20,464 bases of DNA from JADKCL01 sp031415375 (GTDB lineage: Bacteria; Bacteroidota; Bacteroidia; J057; JADKCL01). Under the pieces are notes generated by a model. It was given only the letters and a program-made list of their open reading frames with translations, had not been told where the DNA came from and did no database searches. The stretch spans positions 1 to 20,464 of the forward strand of contig JANORP010000124.1 in assembly GCA_031415375.1 (NCBI GenBank), in the 5' to 3' direction. Made by a program: the position numbers and the translations under genes. The first letter of the stretch is position 1; every line of letters begins with the position of its first letter. Of this stretch, positions 7,217 through 14,397 are shown piece by piece.

Positions 7217-8303
7217 AGGCAGGATTCGTCGTGAGCTTCAGGTCGGTGAGGGTATGCAAAAAGGCTACGAGATTCGCCTTGTCTTCATCGGTCAGCAGCA
7301 GTCCATTGGGGAGCGTGTTTCCCAGGGTGACATCAAGCGTGTTGGACGCTTGAATTCCGCTGTTGTAGTGATCTACGACCTCCTCCAAGCTCTGAAACCG
7401 TCCGTCGTGCATATAGGGTGCAGTGAGATCTATATTGCGCAAAGTAGGTACTTTGAATTTACCACGATCGCCCAGGTTGCCCGTCACGGCCTCATACCCG
7501 ATGTCGGTCAAATCGGCCTCTAGGTCCAAGCCATTGTTGCGAAACTCATCATTTTCAAAATTCAATCCACCATGACAGTGCTGGCAATCTGCCCCGGAGG
7601 CATTGGGAAAAAAAGGATTGTATTCCTGAAAAAACAAATCCTTGCCCCGCAATTCAGCATCTGAGAGCATCACGTCGCCCCGCAAATACAGGTCATATTT
7701 GCTCTCAGATGACACGATGCTATTCATAAACTGCTCCAAGGCAAGGGATATGCGCAGGGCATTGATGTCGCTGCTCCCAAAGGCACGCATGAATTGGTCT
7801 TCATACCGAGGCAATTTGCGAAGTTTTTCAACCACGTTTGCGAGCGATTCATCCATTTCCAAGTGGTCTTGAATCGGCTTGAGCGACTGATCGCGCAGGA
7901 ATGGCGCACGACCATCCCAAAAGAACCCGTTGGTATTCCAAGCCATGTTGAACACGGCCATCGCATGGCGCTTGCCTGGCAACTGATCGACACCGAGGGA
8001 AAACTTGCGTGGGTCTGAAAAAGCATGCTCCTGCATGTGGCAACTCGCACAAGTAAGCGTACCGGTTCTGGAAAGTCGCCTTTCATAAAACAACATCCGC
8101 CCCAAAGCAACACCTTGTACATGCAAGGGGTTGTCTGCGGGGATCACAGGCGCTGCCATGCCACCATAGGCCAACGCATAGGGCGTCGCGTCATAGACCG
8201 CCACCTCTCGTACTGGCGCATCCTCCAATTCACGGCAACTTACAAGCAGCAAAACTGCTGCTATCATCGCCGCCCATCTCGGAAGGGAATTCTTTATGTA
8301 CAT
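7200..8303 (-). CDS. di-heme cytochrome c peroxidase/MauG-family lipoprotein, MbnH-like (copy 1)
   Basis: 367 aa from ATG 8303; a longer in-frame start at 8417 would run into the MbnP gene and hide the signal peptide. The N-terminus MYIKNSLPRWAAMIAAVLLL then VSC is a lipoprotein signal with Cys23. Heme sites: CASCH 85-89 and CQHCH 240-244. Other blocks are PADNPLHVQGVALGRMLFYE, GFFWDGRAPFLRDQSLKPI, KFKVPTLRNIDLTAPYMHDG and LTDEDKANLVAFLHTL. The WDGR block between the hemes is typical of bacterial di-heme peroxidases. The gene starts 10 nt after the MbnP stop and overlaps the next di-heme gene. A role in oxidising the co-encoded MbnP is inferred from the known MbnP/MbnH pair. Confidence 0.9.
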   Translation of the reverse strand: MYIKNSLPRWAAMIAAVLLLVSCRELEDAPVREVAVYDATPYALAYGGMAAPVIPADNPLHVQGVALGRMLFYERRLSRTGTLTCASCHMQEHAFSDPRKFSLGVDQLPGKRHAMAVFNMAWNTNGFFWDGRAPFLRDQSLKPIQDHLEMDESLANVVEKLRKLPRYEDQFMRAFGSSDINALRISLALEQFMNSIVSSESKYDLYLRGDVMLSDAELRGKDLFFQEYNPFFPNASGADCQHCHGGLNFENDEFRNNGLDLEADLTDIGYEAVTGNLGDRGKFKVPTLRNIDLTAPYMHDGRFQSLEEVVDHYNSGIQASNTLDVTLGNTLPNGLLLTDEDKANLVAFLHTLTDLKLTTNPAYGSPF

Positions 8304-8313
8304 TGGGAAATCA

Positions 8314-9279
8314 TTATTGCGCGACGACGAGACGCTTCGTTGCGAGGGTCTTCCCATCGTGTTGCAGCGCCACCAAATAACAACCTGCGACAGCGATTTC
8401 CAAATCAGCGATACCATTGACAGGCTGCACAGTTTTCAAAATCCTGCCTGTGTAGTCATAGACCACAAAGCTGCTGTGAGCACTGATCGCGGCATCCATC
8501 ACCAAACGGCTATGGCCATTCGTTGGGTTGGGGGCAATACCAAACGTATTCGTCACAAGCGGGGTAGTGAGGCTCGTGGCAACATTGGGCGTAAACACGA
8601 AATCTCTGAAATTTTGTGCCAAACGCCTAGCCTCGCCTGACGCACCATGGTTGATGAGCCCACCAGAGAGATCGATGTCTTTGAGGCCCATGGCGTAGTC
8701 GGCGTTTAGGTCGATGACGAGACCTTGAAAGGTCATCATTCCCGCAGTGTTGATCGTGGTCTGGAAATAGTTGATATCATCCAACGCATGGATCTCCACG
8801 GTCTGTAACATATTGGTACCACAGTTGCCTTCCAAGGCAATGAAGCGATAGCCAGACGACCATCCCCAGTGCATCGAGGGCGACTGCGGATAGAGTGGAT
8901 GGTTAGATGGATAGGTCGATGGATCCAAATGGTTGTAGGCTGCCTGCACCCCGACGCCAAACCGCACGCCTTCCAAGGAGGTGATCGGCTGGATGCCTAG
9001 ATCTTCCATCAAAGGCTGACCTGCATCCACCAAGATCCAACGATTGGCTACGGTGGTGAGCTGCCCTCCATCATGAATCAGCGTGATTTCTGAGAGGTAA
9101 TATTCCAATCGGTTCAATGTGAACCCATTGCCGAGATTGTTGGTCGCCTGTGAGCCCATCTGAAAAGGAGTGGCTCCAAGCTTATGGTTGATTTGTAAAG
9201 ACACATTGATCTGTGCAAGGGCGCTGAGTCCTGCCACCAACAAAAATGCGAAGAGGTAAATACGTTTCATAGTTTTCAT
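8314..9279 (-). CDS. MbnP-family copper-binding protein with T9SS sorting domain
   Basis: 321 aa from ATG 9279; ATG 9270 is equally possible, while GTG 9297 is less likely. A Sec signal peptide ends near GLSALAQ. Residues about 24-225 form the MbnP domain: INVSLQINHKLG, FTLNRLEYYLSEITLIHDGG and HPLYPQSPSMHWGWSSGYRF, a strong family block. In characterised MbnP and the related CorA/MopE proteins a tryptophan is converted to kynurenine and takes part in copper binding. Visible candidates here are Trp81, Trp138 and Trp140 (a WxW motif), with His32, His127 and His137 as possible ligands. Residues about 244-321 are a T9SS type A sorting domain (NTFGIAPNPTNG, VVYDYTGRILKTV), implying export through the outer membrane and surface anchoring. 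First gene of the operon with the two di-heme proteins. Family firm; modification inferred. Confidence 0.9.
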   Translation of the reverse strand: MKTMKRIYLFAFLLVAGLSALAQINVSLQINHKLGATPFQMGSQATNNLGNGFTLNRLEYYLSEITLIHDGGQLTTVANRWILVDAGQPLMEDLGIQPITSLEGVRFGVGVQAAYNHLDPSTYPSNHPLYPQSPSMHWGWSSGYRFIALEGNCGTNMLQTVEIHALDDINYFQTTINTAGMMTFQGLVIDLNADYAMGLKDIDLSGGLINHGASGEARRLAQNFRDFVFTPNVATSLTTPLVTNTFGIAPNPTNGHSRLVMDAAISAHSSFVVYDYTGRILKTVQPVNGIADLEIAVAGCYLVALQHDGKTLATKRLVVAQ

Positions 9280-9550
9280 AGGATTGATAAAATACACCCC
9301 GTTTATCTACAATGTTACCAATTTATTCGCGTAATTTTCGTGTTGTGCCACGACAAATGAAGACATTCTCGCCACCCAATGGCGCAGAGGTCCTGTGATC
9401 GATCGTGAAGGAAAAAGCCCGCAGCGTGGCCAGTTTGCGGCGAATTCTCTCTTTGATCTTGCTTTCCAGAAAGATGTATCAAGCATCGACCATGACGGGA
9501 ACCGCGGCTTAGTAGTGCGTCAGCAGTTGGGGCAAATGTGAAGGCCAAAA
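9280..9550. other. intergenic region upstream of the MbnP operon
   Basis: 271 bp between the MbnP start and the stop of the beta-barrel gene, both on the - strand, so it should hold the MbnP promoter. No perfect TAnnTTTG lies close to the start. A short hairpin, TCGTG-TTGTGC-CACGA, lies at 9338-9353, about 60 bp upstream of the start, and could be an operator. No convincing small gene was seen. Confidence 0.4.
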
Positions 9551-9575
9551 CTATTGGGGTGCCTTCCCCAGCCAA
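9546..9575 (-). promoter_or_regulatory. possible distant promoter for the MbnP operon
   Basis: On the - strand, TTG (9573-9575), 19 nt and TAGTTTTG (9546-9553) match the Bacteroidota consensus. The motif overlaps the stop codon of the beta-barrel gene and would give a leader of about 260 nt to the MbnP start. It may be chance, because part of it lies in coding sequence. Confidence 0.2.
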
Positions 9576-10471
9576 AGCGCCGCCCCTGCGCCCACGCTCC
9601 AAGTTTTGAAAGCTGGGAAACTGCGCGTCCCAAGGAGGCTCCAAGTTCCTTGGAGGGTCGGCTCCAGAAAATGATTTCCCAAGGAAAATCGCTTGGAAAC
9701 CAACAGGATCGGCGCAGCATGATAACCGATGCCGATTGGCTGATCATAATCCAAAAAAGTGGGAATAATCCTTTGGAAGCTGTGATTGACGATCGTGCGC
9801 ACCAGTCCTGCATCCAAGCCGGCTTGAAATACCCACGGTCGTTGCCCTGCGGTGCAAAACCGCAAGCGAGGGCTTGCGTGCAAAACCATTTGCACACTTT
9901 CAATTTGGACATACCGGCCAAATGCTTCATTTGTATTGGGATTGATGCCAGCGATGGACCAATCATAGTGCAGTGAACGCAAGCCGAGGCCGACCGCAAG
10001 CCGCAACCCAAACGCAGCGCCATGTTTGCTGAGATCGGCTTGCAAGCCTAGTTGCGCGTGCCACCGCATGGGCAGGGAATAAGCCACTGGAAAACTTGTA
10101 CCGGAGACCGTGTAGCTGTCGATTTGCTTGCGCAAGCCATAGACGGAGCCCATCACAGAGGGCGCAAAACGGATTTCAAATTGCTGGCGCAGGCGCTGCC
10201 AAAGCGTATCGCCAGGCATGAAACGCATCCCTGAACGCACGGAGACGGGCGAAAAAGCACGCCCTTGCCACCGCTGCTGCAGCAATGGCCGACCCACCGA
10301 ACGACCAACCCCCACTGGCGCACGGGAAACGGCCATCAATTCATAGACAGGCCCAATGCCCTGATCAGCACCGCCGATCTCAAAAAATAGCGATTGGCGG
10401 CCAAGCGCTCGCGCACTCCCACCTATGGTCAGTAAAAAAACGATTGTTGCAAGAATGGTAAATTGTTTCAT
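9551..10471 (-). CDS. secreted protein, probable outer-membrane beta-barrel, function unknown
   Basis: 306 aa from ATG 10471, chosen because it places a signal peptide (MKQFTILATIVFLLTIGGSARA) at the N-terminus; longer in-frame starts exist up to 10588. The mature part alternates short hydrophobic and aromatic strands with polar turns, for example WHAQLGLQADLSKHGAAFGL, LAVGLGLRSLHYDWSI, WVFQAGLDAGLV and WSVGAGAALWLGK near the C-terminus, as expected of a small outer-membrane barrel. No catalytic motif, lipobox or T9SS tail was recognised. It is transcribed alone, divergent from the acyltransferase gene 120 bp away. The barrel call rests on strand pattern, not on family recognition. Confidence 0.65.
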   Translation of the reverse strand: MKQFTILATIVFLLTIGGSARALGRQSLFFEIGGADQGIGPVYELMAVSRAPVGVGRSVGRPLLQQRWQGRAFSPVSVRSGMRFMPGDTLWQRLRQQFEIRFAPSVMGSVYGLRKQIDSYTVSGTSFPVAYSLPMRWHAQLGLQADLSKHGAAFGLRLAVGLGLRSLHYDWSIAGINPNTNEAFGRYVQIESVQMVLHASPRLRFCTAGQRPWVFQAGLDAGLVRTIVNHSFQRIIPTFLDYDQPIGIGYHAAPILLVSKRFSLGNHFLEPTLQGTWSLLGTRSFPAFKTWSVGAGAALWLGKAPQ

Positions 10472-10591
10472 GCAATAAATATACATTGAATTGGGTGCAG
10501 AAACCCATGCTGCTGCTTTGCTCGGATCAACAGGCGACCAAAATTGAGCATCCATGCGCTTTTTATTCAAAATTCTGCGATCTTTCAAGCT

Positions 10592-11923
10592 ATGATCGTG
10601 TTTTACCTCATCTTACGGTTGATGGTGCGTGTCTCATTGCGCATTTTTTACAAGGAGTTTTCGGTACATGGCCGCGAACGGATTCCTACAAAGGGGCCCT
10701 TGATTGTGGTTGCCAATCACCCCAATACGCTCATGGACCCACTCATCGTGGCATCGCTGCTACATCAGCAGGCTGGATTCATCGGCAGCGGCATGTTTTT
10801 TCGCAACAAATGGCTGGCAGCATTGCTGCGTTACTTCCAGGTGATTCCCGTTTACCGTAAGCAAGACATCCGTCCGGGCGAAACCATCGACAACCAAGAC
10901 AATTTCCAGCATGCCCGCGAATACCTCGCCAAAGATGGCACGCTGCTTATGTTTCCTGAAGGCACGAGTTATCCAGAGAAAAAACTGCGCGAACTGCGCA
11001 CCGGCGCTGCGCGCATTGCCTTGACGTTTGAAGAGGCCCACAATTTTGAAGCGGGACTGCAGATCGTGCCCTTGGCGATGAACTACTCGGCATCCACACG
11101 CTTCCGCACGCGTATGCGCATTGATGTGGGCACGCCCTTCCCCGTGCGTGACTTCGCGGAAATGTACCGCCAAGACGAAGCGGAGGCTGTGCGTACACTC
11201 ACAGAGGCCCTGCGCGTGCAACTTGCAGAGCGCATGGTCATCCTCGACGACAAGGATCAAGAGCGCATGCACAACCAGATCGCCCGCTTGCAACGCGAGC
11301 ACTTTCACCCCCAGCAGGGCCTACCTGCTTTGAAGGCCGAGCAGGAATTGGCAGACCGCATCCGCGAAGTCCAAAGTAGCACCCCATCGGCCATGGAGCG
11401 CTTGCAGCTGCGCCTCGACCAATGGTTTGCCATGATGGACCGCCTCCAAATCCAAGAAGGGTTTTTCAAGAGCCGCTTCCGCAAATGGCATGCAGGCTTG
11501 TTGTGGTTTCTTCAAGGCTTGTTTCTCGTGATCACATCGCCGCTTTACCTTTTTGGACTGTGCACAAGCTGGACGCCCTATTGGTTTCCAGCCTGGATTG
11601 CTCCCCGCATCAGCGACGAGGTCGAGTACCATGCCCCAACCATGATGGTTATCGGCATGTTTTTGTTCCCGCTTTGGTACGGACTCATCGTCCTACTGGC
11701 ATGGCTCGCCGGCCTCACCGGATGGTGGCTTTTGGCTTTTGGCATCCTCCTGCCCATCCTCGGCGGATTTTCCCTCTACTACGCCCAGCAAATGGACCGT
11801 TTCAATGGCCTCACCAGCCTCCTCCACATACGTGGTCGCCGCAAAACACTTTTGGAGCGACTCGACGATGAGCGCGACGACCTCATCGCGGATCTCAAGG
11901 CTACCTTGGGGGAATGGGGCTAA
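10592..11923 (+). CDS. PlsC-type lysophospholipid/1-acylglycerol-3-phosphate acyltransferase, membrane bound
   Basis: 443 aa from ATG 10592; a TTG start at 10544 is also open but less likely. An N-terminal hydrophobic helix (MIVFYLILRLMVRVSLRIF) precedes the LPLAT domain. Catalytic motif I is NHPNTLMD, with the H(X4)D pair His43/Asp49. Further blocks are VIPVYR about 85-89 and the glycerophosphate-binding FPEGTSYPEKKL from 121. Roughly residues 220-300 are charged and helical. The C-terminal third contains hydrophobic stretches (WFLQGLFLVITSPLYLFGL, MMVIGMFLFPLWYGLIVLLAWLAG, WWLLAFGILLPILGGF), giving an integral membrane enzyme longer than PlsC itself. It should transfer acyl chains to a lysophospholipid or related alcohol; the exact acceptor is not readable. 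Monocistronic, convergent with the SprB-repeat gene. Confidence 0.88.
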   Translation: MIVFYLILRLMVRVSLRIFYKEFSVHGRERIPTKGPLIVVANHPNTLMDPLIVASLLHQQAGFIGSGMFFRNKWLAALLRYFQVIPVYRKQDIRPGETIDNQDNFQHAREYLAKDGTLLMFPEGTSYPEKKLRELRTGAARIALTFEEAHNFEAGLQIVPLAMNYSASTRFRTRMRIDVGTPFPVRDFAEMYRQDEAEAVRTLTEALRVQLAERMVILDDKDQERMHNQIARLQREHFHPQQGLPALKAEQELADRIREVQSSTPSAMERLQLRLDQWFAMMDRLQIQEGFFKSRFRKWHAGLLWFLQGLFLVITSPLYLFGLCTSWTPYWFPAWIAPRISDEVEYHAPTMMVIGMFLFPLWYGLIVLLAWLAGLTGWWLLAFGILLPILGGFSLYYAQQMDRFNGLTSLLHIRGRRKTLLERLDDERDDLIADLKATLGEWG

Positions 11924-11983
11924 GCCTGCGTCGGCCTTCTCCCTTGCATCCTTCCATTCGTTTTCAACGATCCCAATACAAAA

Positions 11984-12022
11984 ACGGAGGCGAATGCGCC
12001 ATTGTTGCACATCCGCCTCCGT
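11984..12022 (-). terminator. intrinsic terminator of the SprB-repeat gene
   Basis: The arms ACGGAGGCGAATGCGC (11984-11999) and GCACATCCGCCTCCGT (12007-12022) pair over 16 positions with two non-Watson-Crick positions, around a 7-nt loop. Read on the - strand, the GC-rich stem is followed by a run of five T, the classical form. It lies 20 nt past the stop codon at 12043. On the + strand the stem is followed by CTAAAAC, so it would work less well for the acyltransferase gene. Confidence 0.85.
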
Positions 12023-12042
12023 CTAAAACCCAAACAACCGTA

Positions 12043-13809
12043 TCAATCCAGCTTTGAGACCCTCAGGGTCTGCATCGCTGTGCCATTGCTGACTTTGAGA
12101 AGATAACTGCCCGCAGCAACCGCCCGCAAATCCAGCTCCTGCAAACCGCCTTGCAAGCCCTGGCGCTCAAAGACCAGCGTACCACGCAGGTCATACAAGC
12201 GCACCGCCATCGCTTCTGTCATGGTCGGCAATTGAAGATGCAGCGACTGAGAGCATGGATTGGGCCAAGCCTGCACGTCCATGCCCGCTTGCGCACCCAC
12301 GCCTACCGCGAGTGGAACTTCAATGCTGATCACCGTATCGCAGCCATTGGCATCCGTAGCGGTCACCGTGTAAATTCCAAAGGATAGATTGGAAATATCT
12401 TGGGTCGTATCGCCATTGCTCCAGAGGTAGGTGTAAGGACCTACACCGCCCGAGAGCGAAAAGTCGATTGCGCCATTGGACACGCCATCGTCGATGGTCA
12501 CCACCGAGGAAGGCGCTAGCGGGCTGGGCTCTGCAATCGCAAATGAATCACTGTGCATGCAGCCATTTTGGTCAGTGAGGACCAATGAATAGTTGCCAGG
12601 CACCAAACCTGACAGGTCCTCGGTCGTCATGCCATTGCTCCACAAATAGGAATAGCCAGGGGTGCCGCCCGCAGCGGTCACATCCAAGGCGCCATTGCCA
12701 AGGCCATTGCATTGCACATCGGTGGGCAGACAGGTAAATGTAAGCACCGTAGGTGCAGACAGGATGATGGTATCCGTGTCTGTGCAGCCGTAGGCATCGG
12801 TATAGGCTACTGTATAGGTACCGCCGCCGAGGCCACTGATGCCTTGCGAGGTATCGCCAGTGCTCCACAAGTAGGAATAGCCAGGGGTACCGCCACTCAC
12901 GCTCAGCCCGATCGTGCCATCGGTGTTGTAGGAACAGGTCGGTGCCGACCACGTCACTGTATCGGTCAATGCGCTTGGCTCGGCCACCACGATCGACTGT
13001 GTCGATGTACAACCATTGCCATCGGTCACGGTGACCATATATGTGCCCTGCCCGAGTGCACTCAGGCTAGATGCGGTCGCACCATTGCTCCAGAGGTAGC
13101 TGAACGGTTGCGTCCCCGAGGTAATGCTCACGCCCGCACTGCCCGTGCTGTCTCCGTTGCAAAGGACATCGGTATGGCTGGGCGCGAATGCCAAGGGTGT
13201 CGATCCCACGATGATCTCATCGTAGTAGCCATTGCTCCCCGGGTCAAAGTTGTAGAGGTGGATTTGGCTCACGTTGGAGCTTGTGAGTGACCGAAAGGGA
13301 TAATTGGATTGCATCAATACACCATTGATATACAGGTCATAGGTATGGGTTGTATAATTCACGTTGAGCAGTTCTACATGGTACCAAGTATTGGCGGTGG
13401 TAGCGATCTCAAAATTTTGGGTATTGTTGTAAAAACGCAGGGTGCCTAGGTTCGTGAAGTAGCTAAAGACGATGCCATTGTTGCTGCTGACACTGGCATC
13501 GCCGACCACGAAGTAGCTGCAATTGTTGTTGTTGGACGAGGTCTTGGCCCACCACCCAATATAGGTCGATGCAACCGGTGCAAAGCTCCACATGCTCCCG
13601 CTGTAGTGCGAAGTGTTACCTGTTTGCTGCAAATAGGTCGTGCCTTGCGGCGCACCGGCCGTCGGATAGCTGCGCACCAAGGCACCGCCTTGCACCCAGG
13701 CCGGGTTCATCGTACCCGTTTCAAAATTGTCATAAACAATGGGCGAGCATTGGCTCCAAGCAAATGCCGAGCATGCCATACCAGTGAGTAAGAGTAGTAG
13801 TTTTCTCAT
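12043..13809 (-). CDS. secreted SprB-repeat protein with T9SS sorting domain
   Basis: 588 aa from ATG 13809; a longer start at 13857 is rejected because MRKLLLLLTGMACSAFAWSQ is a clean signal peptide. Residues about 22-205 look like a concanavalin/LamG-type beta-sandwich (YDNFETGTMNPAWVQGG, STYIGWWAKT, TWYHVELLNVNYTTHTYDLYINGV). Four SprB-type repeats follow at about 212-278, 288-350, 363-427 and 437-497; each has a Cys-N-G or similar opening, a P-[FY]-[ST]-Y-L-W-S-[NT]-G core, a Y-x-[VL]-x-x-[TY]-D strand and a GC pair. Residues about 512-588 are a T9SS type A sorting domain (VQAWPNPCSQSLHLQLP, VRLYDLRGTLV, AAGSYLLKVSNG). It should be exported and attached to the surface, where such proteins serve in adhesion or gliding; the ligand is unknown. 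Confidence 0.9.
   Translation of the reverse strand: MRKLLLLLTGMACSAFAWSQCSPIVYDNFETGTMNPAWVQGGALVRSYPTAGAPQGTTYLQQTGNTSHYSGSMWSFAPVASTYIGWWAKTSSNNNNCSYFVVGDASVSSNNGIVFSYFTNLGTLRFYNNTQNFEIATTANTWYHVELLNVNYTTHTYDLYINGVLMQSNYPFRSLTSSNVSQIHLYNFDPGSNGYYDEIIVGSTPLAFAPSHTDVLCNGDSTGSAGVSITSGTQPFSYLWSNGATASSLSALGQGTYMVTVTDGNGCTSTQSIVVAEPSALTDTVTWSAPTCSYNTDGTIGLSVSGGTPGYSYLWSTGDTSQGISGLGGGTYTVAYTDAYGCTDTDTIILSAPTVLTFTCLPTDVQCNGLGNGALDVTAAGGTPGYSYLWSNGMTTEDLSGLVPGNYSLVLTDQNGCMHSDSFAIAEPSPLAPSSVVTIDDGVSNGAIDFSLSGGVGPYTYLWSNGDTTQDISNLSFGIYTVTATDANGCDTVISIEVPLAVGVGAQAGMDVQAWPNPCSQSLHLQLPTMTEAMAVRLYDLRGTLVFERQGLQGGLQELDLRAVAAGSYLLKVSNGTAMQTLRVSKLD
12319..13176 (-). repeat. four tandem SprB-type coding repeats
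   Basis: Repeat units encode about 60-67 aa at 13176-12976, 12948-12760, 12723-12529 and 12501-12319 (- strand). Repeats 2 and 3 share GGTPGYSYLWS exactly; repeats 1 and 4 carry variants (GTQPFSYLWS, GVGPYTYLWS). The underlying DNA is partly conserved (tccacaaataggaatagcc against tccacaagtaggaatagcc), so recent duplication or recombination between units 2 and 3 is possible. Confidence 0.85.
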
Positions 13810-13955
13810 TTTTCTTGTGCTAAAATCCCTATTCAAGCTGTAAATTAAGCATACCAAATGGCCAATTCAAGCCGAGAAAATAATTAATCGCAAAGTATAT
13901 CAAATCAGTAGGAATAAGCGCCCTCTCCGCCTCCCAAACCGTGACGAGGTCAGCG

Positions 13956-13963
13956 CTTGTGAC
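13956..13963. repeat. left copy of 8-bp target-site duplication
   Basis: CTTGTGAC directly abuts the outer end of the left terminal inverted repeat of the MITE-like element; an identical copy abuts the right end at 14160-14167. The match is exactly 8 bp: the flanking bases differ on both sides. Confidence 0.8.
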
Positions 13964-14159
13964 GGGTGCAAGACAAATCCGGCAACCGTTCGTTGGCCCT
14001 CCCCAAAGGCTATATGTGGGCCGACGAACGGACAAGGGGAAAATGCGCCTTTAACGGCTTGGATTCGTCTGTCAAACGAATCGTTCGTCGGCCCACAAGC
14101 AGGGTTGTGGGGAGGGCCAACGAACAAAGTTTCCCTGCTGCCGGATTTGTCCTGCACCC
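13964..14159. mobile_element. 196-bp MITE-like element with 21-bp terminal inverted repeats
   Basis: The left end is GGGTGCA + A + GACAAATCCGGCA (13964-13984). The right end (14139-14159) is its reverse complement with a single A/G difference. CTTGTGAC flanks both ends as an 8-bp target-site duplication. Inside, GTTCGTTGGCCCTCCCCA (13988-14005) and TGTGGGCCGACGAACG (14015-14030) recur inverted at 14108-14125 and 14082-14097. The GTTCGTTGGCCC and GGGCCGACGAAC parts also pair within each half (one mismatch). A central hairpin, GATTCGT-CTGTCAA-ACGAATC, lies at 14062-14082. The whole element can therefore fold into a long branched structure. It encodes no transposase and would need one in trans. 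Several IS families (IS1595, IS66, ISL3, IS256) make 8-bp duplications, so the parent family cannot be named from this alone. It sits between two divergent genes. Confidence 0.8.
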
Positions 14160-14167
14160 CTTGTGAC
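14160..14167. repeat. right copy of 8-bp target-site duplication
   Basis: CTTGTGAC immediately follows the right terminal inverted repeat of the MITE-like element and is identical to the copy at 13956-13963. Confidence 0.8.
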
Positions 14168-14239
14168 ACTACGACCACTAAGTTTAGCCAGCTGTCCAAG
14201 GCGTGAAGAATTGTCATCCGACTTCCAAACATTCCCCTT

Positions 14240-14268
14240 TTGCAATCCTTGAATTTTTCTTAATTTTC
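14240..14268 (+). promoter_or_regulatory. putative promoter of the Ter operon
   Basis: TTG at 14240-14242, an 18-nt spacer and TAATTTTC at 14261-14268 match the Bacteroidota consensus with one mismatch (final C for G). The region is locally AT-rich. It would give a leader of roughly 120 nt before the ATG at 14398. It lies about 70 bp inside the MITE-like element's right boundary, on the gene side. No better candidate was found upstream of the operon. Confidence 0.35.
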
Positions 14269-14397
14269 ACACCCGAATGCGTGAGTTTCGTTTTTCTAGG
14301 ATGGCCACCGCCTCCAGGGCAAACGTTGGTGAGCGCAGCAGGGCTTATGAAACAGCATATAATGTCAAAGGCAAATCCTTAAAATACGAAAATTTGT
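14269..14397 (+). other. probable 5' leader of the Ter operon
   Basis: 129 bp with no supportable open reading frame. No strong hairpin or known riboswitch pattern was recognised. The last 25 bases before the ATG are AT-rich, as is usual for Bacteroidota translation starts that lack a Shine-Dalgarno sequence. Confidence 0.35.

Noticed and set aside
9315..9644. 109-codon - strand open frame between MbnP and the beta-barrel gene
   Set aside because: Overlaps the end of the beta-barrel gene in another frame and shows no signal peptide, domain or plausible start context.
9639..9655. CTCCAAG-TTC-CTTGGAG perfect dyad
   Set aside because: Lies inside the coding region of the beta-barrel gene in a CCAAGG-rich stretch, with no T-run or promoter nearby; probably codon-driven.
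12319..13176. Regular repeats considered as a CRISPR array
   Set aside because: The repeats are about 190-220 bp coding units of a SprB-repeat protein, with no short direct repeats or spacers.
13966..14166. 66-codon open frame inside the MITE-like element
   Set aside because: It is made of the inverted repeats themselves and has no ATG start at its beginning; treated as non-coding.
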